A stretch of 24,280 nucleotides of DNA from Bacteriovoracaceae bacterium UBA6261. Its GTDB lineage: Bacteria > Bdellovibrionota > Bacteriovoracia > Bacteriovoracales > Bacteriovoracaceae. Shown one piece after another: positions 1 to 6,564 of this stretch. The position numbers and the translations under genes were made by a program. The notes beneath the pieces were generated by a model. That model was given only the letters and a program-made list of their open reading frames with translations, did not search any database and was not told the DNA's origin. The DNA lies in contig DJVH01000008.1 in the NCBI GenBank assembly GCA_002440825.1, positions 1-24,280 on the forward strand. The letters are read 5' to 3'. Numbering within the stretch: position 1 is the first letter of the stretch; each line of letters starts with the position of its first letter.

Positions 1-305
1 AGAGAAAAAACCTGGTAGCCGCCGGAATCAGTGAGGATCGCGCGGTCCCATTTCATGAATCCGTGCAGACCTCCGCCTACTCTTTCAATCAATTCATGTC
101 CGGGACGAAGATAAAGGTGATAGGTGTTTCCCAAAATGATCTGGGCGTTCATTTCCACCAGCTCTTCCTGCCACATGGTTTTAACTGTTGCTCTGGTTCC
201 AACCGGCATGAAAATCGGCGTCTGTATTTCACCATGAGCTGTTGTGATGACTCCGGCGCGCGCTTTTTTACTTTGAGCAACTTTTTTAAAAATTTGTTTG
301 GCCAT
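1..305 (-). CDS. tgt: Queuine tRNA-ribosyltransferase, N-terminal part (cut by window edge)
   Basis: The reverse strand from the ATG at 305 stays open to the left edge, giving about 101 N-terminal residues that begin MAKQIFKK. Family hallmarks are clear: PIFMPVGTRATVK near residues 31-43, ILGNTYHLYLRPG near 57-69, and LTDSGGYQVFSL at the edge, whose Asp is the conserved catalytic-region aspartate. The family (bacterial TGT) exchanges guanine-34 of GUN-anticodon tRNAs for preQ1 in the cytoplasm. It starts 3 nt after the queA stop. An AAGG overlapping the last queA codons lies 6 nt before the ATG, so the two are co-transcribed and probably translationally coupled. The remaining two thirds, including the zinc site, lie outside the window. 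Confidence 0.95.
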   Translation of the reverse strand, partial: MAKQIFKKVAQSKKARAGVITTAHGEIQTPIFMPVGTRATVKTMWQEELVEMNAQIILGNTYHLYLRPGHELIERVGGGLHGFMKWDRAILTDSGGYQVFS

Positions 306-308
306 GAA

Positions 309-1358
309 TTACCTTATGATCAGCATGGCATCACCGTAGGAGAAAAAACGATATTTCTCTTTAATGGCAATGTCGTAAAGTTCTAATGTTTTTTTTCTGC
401 CGATGAGGGAAGACACCAGCATGAGAAGACTTGATTCCGGCAAATGAAAATTGGTTAAAAGACCATCAATGCTCTTAACATCAACTCCCGGATGAAGAAA
501 AATATTGGTCGAATACATTTCACCTGGTTTGAGATTTTTTCCGTAGCTTGATTCAAGTGTTCTTAACGTCGTCGTTCCGACAGCGAAGATTTTTTTCGTT
601 CCGCGCGCCCTTTCTGCATAGGCATGATTAAGCTTTTCTGCGTTTTCGTTATCTATAAAATAATTTTCTGAATGCATCTGATGATCGAGAATATTGGCCG
701 TTTTTACCGGGCGAAAAGTACCGATTCCCACGTGCAGAGTGACACTTGCTGTCTCAATTCCCTGATCTTTTAATTGTTCCAATAATTCATTCTTAAAATG
801 CAGGCCGGCCGTCGGTGCGGCCACGGATCCTTCTTCTCTGGCGTAAACCGTCTGGTAATCTCTGCGATCCGATTCATCACTTTCCCCTTTTCTGATATAG
901 GGAGGAATCGGAATGCGGGCAAATTCAAAAAGATGATCTTTAATATCGTCGAGATTGAATTGAACGCCGAAAGTTCCATCGGGATAGATGGCCGCTATTT
1001 CTGCCACCAGCTGGTTAGGAAAGAAAAACTTCATGCCGATTTTTTTTCTGGAAGTCGTTTTGATCAAGGCCGGATACGCTCCATCCTCATTTTTGGTCAG
1101 CGACAAAAGAAATAATTCTGCGGCCCCTCCACTTTCTTTTTTCCCAAGAAGACGAGAAGGAAAAACCTTTGAGCGGTTGAAAACAAGTAATGAATCTGCC
1201 GGAAGATATTTACCGATATTGGAAAACGTTTCGTGCAAAACTTCATTTGTTTCAACACGGTAAACCAGAAGGCGCGACTCGGCGGCCGGCCTTTGAGCGA
1301 TCAGCTCTTCCGGCAGGTCGTAGTGATACGACGAGAGTAATAAATCTTCTGAATTCAT
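309..1358 (-). CDS. queA: S-adenosylmethionine:tRNA ribosyltransferase-isomerase
   Basis: At 349 residues this is the usual QueA length. The N-terminus has YDLPEELIAQRP followed by SRLLVY. The middle has SVAAPTAGLHF, HVGIGTFRPVK and FAVGTTTLRTLES. The C-terminus has LLTNFHLPESSLLMLVSSLIG and FFSYGDAMLI. QueA transfers and isomerises the ribosyl part of SAM onto preQ1-tRNA to make epoxyqueuosine, the step after Tgt, whose gene follows 3 nt downstream. The usual NDT/SKVIPARL segment reads NRSKVFPSRL here, a mild divergence. No convincing Shine-Dalgarno sequence precedes the ATG at 1358. The gene is divergent from the exported-protein pair starting at 1430, with a 71 bp gap between. Confidence 0.97.
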   Translation of the reverse strand: MNSEDLLLSSYHYDLPEELIAQRPAAESRLLVYRVETNEVLHETFSNIGKYLPADSLLVFNRSKVFPSRLLGKKESGGAAELFLLSLTKNEDGAYPALIKTTSRKKIGMKFFFPNQLVAEIAAIYPDGTFGVQFNLDDIKDHLFEFARIPIPPYIRKGESDESDRRDYQTVYAREEGSVAAPTAGLHFKNELLEQLKDQGIETASVTLHVGIGTFRPVKTANILDHQMHSENYFIDNENAEKLNHAYAERARGTKKIFAVGTTTLRTLESSYGKNLKPGEMYSTNIFLHPGVDVKSIDGLLTNFHLPESSLLMLVSSLIGRKKTLELYDIAIKEKYRFFSYGDAMLIIR

Positions 1359-1429
1359 TTCAATTTTTTAGCACGAACCGCGTAGAATTGGCCCTTTTAA
1401 AAAATCAAAAACTATGAAAAACTTGTATC

Positions 1430-1726
1430 ATGACTAAATATTTATTACTTTTGAGTTTTCTTTTTTCTCTGCGCGCCGGGGCCCAGACCAATGACTTTGA
1501 GGCAGAGCTGCGTATGCTCGAGCAGCAGGAAGAAGCCGCTTTTTTGCGTGCCGAAACAGTCACGACAAAAGAACTCTCCAGTGAAAAAAATGAAAATGAT
1601 GACCTAATCTCGGATTCAGTTTCTTCTTCAGCATCTGCTGTCAGAAAAGAAGAAATCCAACCGCAACATTCTGATATTGTCATAACGCCGCCGACTATGA
1701 AAGTTCGTCGCATCCGTTCACGATGA
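1430..1726 (+). CDS. Small exported protein of unknown function
   Basis: 98 residues. The N-terminus MTKYLLLLSFLFSLRAGAQ is a clear Sec signal peptide (one Lys, a Leu/Phe-rich core, and Ala-Gly-Ala before Gln). The mature part is about 79 residues, polar and low in complexity, with an acidic Glu/Gln-rich stretch at 22-39, a Ser-rich stretch at 60-70, and a basic end, KVRRIRSR. It is probably helical or disordered. No known domain was recognised. The stop shares an ATGA overlap with the next gene, which also begins with a signal peptide, so the two products are probably made together and may act together in the periplasm. The opposite-strand frame here is Ser/Cys-rich and has no such features. 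Confidence 0.65.
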   Translation: MTKYLLLLSFLFSLRAGAQTNDFEAELRMLEQQEEAAFLRAETVTTKELSSEKNENDDLISDSVSSSASAVRKEEIQPQHSDIVITPPTMKVRRIRSR

Positions 1727-2979
1727 AAATGATAATTCGGCTTTTAACGGTCATTTTAATTTCTTTATCATTCTTTCCTTCAGTGAAGGCCCAGACCTTT
1801 AATCTGGCCCGTTTTTCAGTTGGCGAATCACGTATCTCAGTTTCATTGGATGATTTTATTATCCATAAAACTGATCCTGCCGTTTCGGCCGCCTGGGGGG
1901 AAGACACTGTTCAATGGATCAGGAATGAAAATAATCTTCTCGTCCCAAGGGCCCTGCTCAAGGTCAATGTAGAAAGCGATGACAACTCGGTTCACTTTGA
2001 ATATCAAGGACAAAAGATTATTCCGGTAAAGTCAAAAGAAGGAGCGCATTCCGAACTTTATGTGGATCTTTTTAATCCCGATACTTTGTTTGTGTACAAG
2101 GGAAAAAATCTATTTGATAAAATTCTCATTGAAGCGGCCCCGGCCAAAAAAGCTCGTGCCAAACAATTGATCGATTATTCCTGCTCTCCTTATGAAATAG
2201 TGATCAACGGCATTGATGATGAATACGTTTCACTTGGTTGCAAAATGCACAAGCTGGGTAAATTCGGCAATGAAAAGCCAAGGTTGGAAGTGACGATGAA
2301 TTCGACCAATCTTCGTTTCCTCAATGAAGCTAAACCACCTTATACTCTTTTTCTGGAAGATAATTCTCCAGTGATTTTAAATATGAAAGATCACTCCGGA
2401 CACATCCGCACCATGCAGATGCAGGCCACTCTGCCTGAAAGTCTGCCCCGGTTGAAAACATCTTTTGGATTGGGCCCCTATCTTTACGAAAGTAAGCGTG
2501 GAGCAGATGTACAGAATTCAAATTTTGCACCGTCTTTCATGCTTTATGCAAAATTTGATATTACGGACACAGCTTCGCTCAAGGCCTTTGATGCTCTTTT
2601 GTATTCCAAATCGTATTTCAACAATTCGGGACTCTATTTTTCCTATGATCTTGCTTCGGCCTTTGATGAACGGGTGCTGATTAATGCTCTGTTGGGTTTT
2701 CAAGGATTGCACTATCGCTACAGATCAGGTGATAAAACGGTTTTTCGTCTCATTTATCCGCAGGGTTTTGAAGTCATCTACAAACATGCGTTCAGAGAAA
2801 ATTACAATCTCACTTACGGCATGTTTCTTTCTACCGGCAATGAAACATACACCAATGCCTGGATTCGCTATGGAAAAAAATCTTTCCTTGAGTTCAACTA
2901 TATTAAATGGGGTCACGAACAGAATGAAATAAGAATGTGGGGACTATCCGTCGGAATACCTTTCTTCAATATGCTCTAG
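1723..2979 (+). CDS. Exported protein with probable C-terminal outer-membrane barrel
   Basis: 418 residues. MKMIIRLLTVILISLSFFPSVKAQ is a signal peptide with cleavage expected after Val-Lys-Ala. Residues about 25-245 look like a soluble beta-rich periplasmic region with one Cys pair (CSPYE... and LGCKMHK, near 165 and 187). Residues about 248-418 alternate short polar turns with aromatic-rich strands (for example FAPSFMLYAKFDI, SGLYFSYDLASAF, FLEFNYIKWG) and end in WGLSVGIPFF, which fits a small outer-membrane barrel. The gene overlaps the upstream small exported-protein gene by ATGA. I do not recognise the family; the barrel is inferred from strand pattern only. The end lies 1 bp from the stop of the convergent gene. 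Confidence 0.75.
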   Translation: MKMIIRLLTVILISLSFFPSVKAQTFNLARFSVGESRISVSLDDFIIHKTDPAVSAAWGEDTVQWIRNENNLLVPRALLKVNVESDDNSVHFEYQGQKIIPVKSKEGAHSELYVDLFNPDTLFVYKGKNLFDKILIEAAPAKKARAKQLIDYSCSPYEIVINGIDDEYVSLGCKMHKLGKFGNEKPRLEVTMNSTNLRFLNEAKPPYTLFLEDNSPVILNMKDHSGHIRTMQMQATLPESLPRLKTSFGLGPYLYESKRGADVQNSNFAPSFMLYAKFDITDTASLKAFDALLYSKSYFNNSGLYFSYDLASAFDERVLINALLGFQGLHYRYRSGDKTVFRLIYPQGFEVIYKHAFRENYNLTYGMFLSTGNETYTNAWIRYGKKSFLEFNYIKWGHEQNEIRMWGLSVGIPFFNML

Positions 2980-2980
2980 A

Positions 2981-3265
2981 TTAAGCTTTCTTTTTTTGAG
3001 TGAGCTGTTGAATCTGAAAAATCAGTTCAATAACTTTTTCAAAAACTCGATCGTAAAGTTTTTTGACTTCCATAAAAACAGCGTAGCTCTGGACTTGAGA
3101 AAGAAGAATCGCAAAAAACGATTCTAGAATGGGAAGCATTTTGTCGATTCCTGTTTTTTTCAGAATAAGTTCCAAAAGACCGTTTGCTTCTTCCACATCA
3201 ACTCCGTTGTTTCTGACTACATAGAGAGGGTTTGTTGTTTTCTTTTTTCCTTCAGATGTGCTCAT
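2981..3265 (-). CDS. Small helical protein coupled to ParA
   Basis: 94 residues from the ATG at 3265. This start is preferred over one 11 codons upstream because an AGGAG at 3273-3277 lies 7 nt before it. The first 25 residues are basic and polar (MSTSEGKKKTTNP). The rest is predicted amphipathic helix rich in Leu, Ile, Phe and Val (for example LPILESFFAILLSQVQ and VFEKVIELIFQIQQL), ending in KKKA. The gene overlaps the 3' end of the ParA gene by 14 bp, so translation is probably coupled. It resembles no ParB (no helix-turn-helix or CTPase motif seen). By analogy with other ParA-family positioning systems it could be a cargo adaptor or regulator of the ATPase, but this is inference. Confidence 0.65.
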   Translation of the reverse strand: MSTSEGKKKTTNPLYVVRNNGVDVEEANGLLELILKKTGIDKMLPILESFFAILLSQVQSYAVFMEVKKLYDRVFEKVIELIFQIQQLTQKKKA

Positions 3266-4067
3266 GAGACCACTCCTCGATTTTTTTAGCGACGCCAAGG
3301 AATTTTTCCTGAAGTTCGCTGAATTCCTGCGATTTAAAATCGAATACCGATTTTCTGCCTGAAAGAGATTTTACGAGTCCGGCCTTGTTTAGGAAAGGAG
3401 AGAATATTTTCCCTGGTCCTAATTCTTTTTCTATCGATTCCATAATTTTTGAAAGATCATCATTTTCCTGCTTACGGCGCAGATCCACAAGGTTGGGAAC
3501 ATGGAGAAAGATTTCCGGGGCGCGGACAATACCCATTTCATCAATATCGCTCAATACCTGATAAAAATGCTCGAGACCTTTTAATGAGAAATCGTCAGGT
3601 CTGAAAGGAACAATAACCCCATCGCTTGCGCAAAGAGCATTGATCACAAGCAGGCCAAGTGTTGGCGGACAATCAATGATAATAAAATCGTATCGGTCTT
3701 TAAGGCCATTGGCCTCGATAAATCTTTTTAAGACAAGCTGCCTTGGAGCATTAATGGAAGCAACTGTCAGGTCAAAACCCGAAAGTTCCTGTCCTGCGGG
3801 AAGTAAATCAACGGTTCCACGCTTCATTACAGAACTCAACATGGCAGGTGCATGAAGCATTTTTAATTCTTTGATGGAATTAACCAGAAGCTGATAAATA
3901 TTCAGTTCATTTCCGGCCTGAAACAAGAGTGTCAAATTCGCCTGTGGATCGAGATCAATAGCAAGAACTCTATGACCATTTTTGGCAAGAGCAAAGGCTG
4001 CATTAAACGCCATTGTTGTCTTACCGACACCGCCTTTTTGATTGATGAAGCTGATGACTTTTCCCAT
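3252..4067 (-). CDS. ParA/Soj-type ATPase (orphan, no ParB nearby)
   Basis: 271 residues with the deviant Walker A motif KGGVGKTT (signature Lys11, Lys16), the switch I-type motif DLDPQANL (Asp38/Asp40) and Walker B FIIIDCPPTLGLL (Asp132). This is a ParA-family ATPase that in relatives dimerises on ATP binding and binds DNA non-specifically through basic C-terminal residues; the C-terminal third here has suitable Lys/Arg. There is no N-terminal helix-turn-helix, so it is the short chromosomal (Soj-like) type. No parB or parS-like site is visible in the window. Its only partner is the small helical gene overlapping its 3' end, which suggests positioning of a protein or organelle rather than of a plasmid or the origin. 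An AAGGA lies 8 nt before the ATG. Confidence 0.93.
   Translation of the reverse strand: MGKVISFINQKGGVGKTTMAFNAAFALAKNGHRVLAIDLDPQANLTLLFQAGNELNIYQLLVNSIKELKMLHAPAMLSSVMKRGTVDLLPAGQELSGFDLTVASINAPRQLVLKRFIEANGLKDRYDFIIIDCPPTLGLLVINALCASDGVIVPFRPDDFSLKGLEHFYQVLSDIDEMGIVRAPEIFLHVPNLVDLRRKQENDDLSKIMESIEKELGPGKIFSPFLNKAGLVKSLSGRKSVFDFKSQEFSELQEKFLGVAKKIEEWSHEHI
3273..3277 (-). promoter_or_regulatory. Shine-Dalgarno site fixing the start of the ParA partner gene
   Basis: AGGAG on the minus strand, 7 nt before the ATG at 3265 and inside the 3' end of the parA-like gene. It favours this ATG over an in-frame upstream start and implies translational coupling. Confidence 0.65.
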
Positions 4068-4160
4068 ACCAAATCCTTCGTATAGTGAACAAAATGAAAC
4101 GCGACAACAAAAGAATACATTGAAGAGTCTTCAAGCTCAAATGAAAACATTTCTTTTGTT

Positions 4161-4177
4161 AATAATTATAAATTATT
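4161..4177. repeat. AT-only inverted repeat between parA-like and kinase genes
   Basis: AATAATT-ATA-AATTATT is a perfect 7 bp inverted repeat with a 3 nt centre in the 170 bp gap separating the divergent ParA-like and histidine kinase genes. It could be an operator or simply AT-rich promoter DNA. The rest of this gap holds no other feature I can support. Confidence 0.35.
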
Positions 4178-4226
4178 TTTTGACTTAGTCATTGATCCTC
4201 ACCTTGTGCAAAGCTGTGTCTCGACT

Positions 4227-4232
4227 GGGAGG
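4227..4232 (+). promoter_or_regulatory. Shine-Dalgarno site supporting a TTG start for the kinase
   Basis: GGGAGG lies 5 nt before the TTG at 4238. The first ATG in frame (4295) has no such site, so the TTG is the better start. Confidence 0.6.
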
Positions 4233-4237
4233 TCTTT

Positions 4238-6193
4238 TTGTTCCTTCTGAAAAAAAATCCCGTTCATCCTTCTTACCATTCTGATTTCCATCGAATGAAA
4301 TTTATTCTTTTCATTCTTCTCGCTTTACTCGCATTTGTTTCGGTTGTTCCTCCTATTTCCAATCCTTTTATCATTAAAGGTTACATTACAATTCATATTT
4401 TTCTGGAAACAATTTCCATTGTTATATCAATGCTCGTTTTTGCTTTCTGCTGGGGGCTTAACTTAAAAGACAGACCGGGGAATTTCTTAATTCTTTCTTC
4501 TGTTTTTTTTGGAGTCGCTTTTTTAGATTTTTTTCACGCTGTTTCCTATCAAGGAATGCCGGATTTTATCACTCCTTCCGGCCCGGAAAAGGGAATTGAT
4601 TTCTGGCTTGCAGGGAGGCTCATGTCTGCAGCGGGACTCTTGCTTTTTGCCTCCATTCCTTGGAGAAAAACACCGCCTAAGGTCAACCGATTTGTCTTTT
4701 TATTTGCAGTTATCTTTATCGCCTCGCTGTTAACCTGGATTATTTTTGCCCACGACAACTGGATTCCTCGTACCTTTATTCAAGGTTCAGGACTGACTTC
4801 ATTCAAGAAAGTGTTCGAATATGTTCTCATTCTTTTTTATCTTCTTGCTGCGTTTATGTATTGGAAGTTGATGAAGAGCAAACAGGAATTTGATGTCGTG
4901 GCCTTGTTTTGTGCGACCACCATCATGGCCATGAGTGAATTCTTTTTTACTATTTATTTAAACGTTGAAGATTTTTATAATCTTGCCGGTCATTTATATA
5001 AGTGCATCGCTTATGCCTATGTCTACAGGGCCATTTTTCTCGACAGCATGAGAATCCTTGTTGAACGAATCAACTATAATGAAAAATTGCTCTCAGGTAT
5101 TTTAGATACGCTTCCCATGGCCGTTTTTGCCAAAGATGTGAAAAACAATTTCAAATTCAGAATCTTTAATAAATTTGCAGAAGAACTTTATGCTGTAAAA
5201 GCAGAAGATGTTATAGGCAAAGATGACTACGATTTTTTTCCTAAAGAAGAGGCCGACTGGTTTCGCAAGAAAGATCTTGAAACAGTCAAAGCAAGGGCCA
5301 TCATTGATATCGAGGAAGAAATTATTCATACCTTAAACGGCCCCGTCATTGTTCACACCAGAAAAACAATTGTTGAGGATGATCAAAACAAAGCGCTCCT
5401 TCTTCTTGGGGTCTCCGAGGACATTTCCAGGATGAAATCTGTAACTGCCAGTTTAGAAGAGGCCATATTTGCCAGAGATGAATTTCTTATCATTGCTTCA
5501 CATGAATTAAAAACTCCCATTACTTCTTTAAAACTTCGTCTGCAGATTATGCAAAGACATTACGCCTTCAACGAATTGATCATGGAAGACATCAACAAAC
5601 TTCTTCAGCAGGTCAACAGGCTGAACCGTTTGATGAATTCCATCCTGGATGTTTCCAGAATTCAGGCAGGAAAATTTGTGCTGGACATAGCTCCGGTTAA
5701 CTTAAATGAAACAATCAATCTTGTACTCAATCAATTTGAAGAACAACTTTCAGGAATTAAATGCCAGGTCAATGTCGATATTCCGGAAATCATCATCCGT
5801 CCCTGGGATCAGGCCCGGATCGAACAAATTTTCACCAATCTCATTTCAAACACAATCAAATATGCTCCCGGTTGCAGGATTGACATCAAAGTCAAAACGA
5901 ATCCAGTAACGACTACAATCGAATTTAAAGATTATGGTCCAGGCATTCCCAAGGATAAACAAAAACTGGTCTTTCAGCGATTTGAACGGGCGGGCGCTTC
6001 TTTCAGCGTCAGCGGTCTGGGATTGGGTCTTTACATCTGTAAAAAAATTGTCGAGGCCTTGCACGGATCCATTTATCTGGAAAGCGAAGAAGGAAAAGGA
6101 ACCACATTTATCATTGAACTCCCCAACACAACTGATCAGCTTCTGATAGCTCCGCCGGAAAGGACCATCCCAGAATCAACGATGGTTCATTAA
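4238..6193 (+). CDS. MASE3-PAS sensor histidine kinase
   Basis: 651 residues from the TTG chosen by its Shine-Dalgarno site (an ATG at codon 20 is the alternative). Residues about 20-280 form 7-8 hydrophobic helices of the MASE3 membrane sensor type, with characteristic FFGVAFLDFFHAVSYQGMP. A PAS domain follows at about 287-405 (LPMAVFAKD... IGKDDYDFFP). Next is HisKA with the phospho-accepting His422 in SHELKTPI. The ATPase domain has an N box (Asn534 and Asn538), G1 DYGPGIP at 565, an F box FQRFERA, and G2 GLGLGLYI near 593. All catalytic motifs are intact. The signal is unknown. No response regulator is adjacent, so it is an orphan kinase whose partner lies elsewhere. Its stop overlaps that of the convergent DUF486 gene in a shared TTAA. 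Confidence 0.95.
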   Translation: MFLLKKNPVHPSYHSDFHRMKFILFILLALLAFVSVVPPISNPFIIKGYITIHIFLETISIVISMLVFAFCWGLNLKDRPGNFLILSSVFFGVAFLDFFHAVSYQGMPDFITPSGPEKGIDFWLAGRLMSAAGLLLFASIPWRKTPPKVNRFVFLFAVIFIASLLTWIIFAHDNWIPRTFIQGSGLTSFKKVFEYVLILFYLLAAFMYWKLMKSKQEFDVVALFCATTIMAMSEFFFTIYLNVEDFYNLAGHLYKCIAYAYVYRAIFLDSMRILVERINYNEKLLSGILDTLPMAVFAKDVKNNFKFRIFNKFAEELYAVKAEDVIGKDDYDFFPKEEADWFRKKDLETVKARAIIDIEEEIIHTLNGPVIVHTRKTIVEDDQNKALLLLGVSEDISRMKSVTASLEEAIFARDEFLIIASHELKTPITSLKLRLQIMQRHYAFNELIMEDINKLLQQVNRLNRLMNSILDVSRIQAGKFVLDIAPVNLNETINLVLNQFEEQLSGIKCQVNVDIPEIIIRPWDQARIEQIFTNLISNTIKYAPGCRIDIKVKTNPVTTTIEFKDYGPGIPKDKQKLVFQRFERAGASFSVSGLGLGLYICKKIVEALHGSIYLESEEGKGTTFIIELPNTTDQLLIAPPERTIPESTMVH

Positions 6194-6528
6194 GCGCGGT
6201 CTTTGAACATAAAGAAGGCCGCTAAAACAAGACAGAGGCTGGCGTACAAAAAATTTTTAGTCAGCGGCACTTTCATATAAAACAAGGCAAAAAGACCAAA
6301 GATGCTCATCGTGATAATTTCCTGGATCACTTTGAGCTGTGGAAGAGAAAAATACTGAATGCCGATTCTGTTGGCCGGAACCTGGAAACAGTATTCAAAA
6401 AAAGCAATCCCCCATGACACGAAAATGACGATCCATAATTTCGACGCCTGATGGGATTTTAGATGTCCATACCAGGCCGTTGTCATAAAAAGATTTGAAA
6501 TAAGTAATAGTGCAATTGTTCTTCCCAT
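6190..6528 (-). CDS. DUF486 (DMT-like) small integral membrane protein
   Basis: 112 residues from the ATG at 6528. Family hallmarks are SNLFMTTAWYGHLK, WGIAFFEYCFQVPANRIG, and FSLPQLKVIQEIITMSIF. Four hydrophobic segments fit the usual four-helix, EmrE-sized topology. The function of the family is not established; it resembles half-size drug/metabolite transporters. The frame is open a further 12 codons to a TTG abutting the stop of the lipoprotein gene, but relatives start at or near MGRTIALLL, and neither start has a clear Shine-Dalgarno site. It sits directly downstream of the giant lipoprotein gene on the same strand, so it may be read through from it. Confidence 0.88.
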   Translation of the reverse strand: MGRTIALLLISNLFMTTAWYGHLKSHQASKLWIVIFVSWGIAFFEYCFQVPANRIGIQYFSLPQLKVIQEIITMSIFGLFALFYMKVPLTKNFLYASLCLVLAAFFMFKDRA

Positions 6529-6564
6529 GGAAGAAATGGTAGCGAGAAAAAAACAGGAATTCAA

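Noticed and set aside
1405..1713. A 102-codon minus-strand frame opposite the small exported-protein gene
   Set aside because: It is Ser/Cys-rich with no domain or signal, while the plus strand has a signal peptide and an ATGA junction to the next gene.
1..4000. Apparent excess of GGCC (about 27 by eye in the first 4 kb, against roughly 8-9 expected)
   Set aside because: CCGG is also common (about 21 by eye), so this looks like codon and dinucleotide bias rather than a specific motif; a proper count was not possible.
4080..4115. Possible TTGTCG-N17-TATACG promoter just before the parA-like gene
   Set aside because: The start site would fall in or after the AAGGA ribosome site, so it would remove the site that best supports the gene's start.
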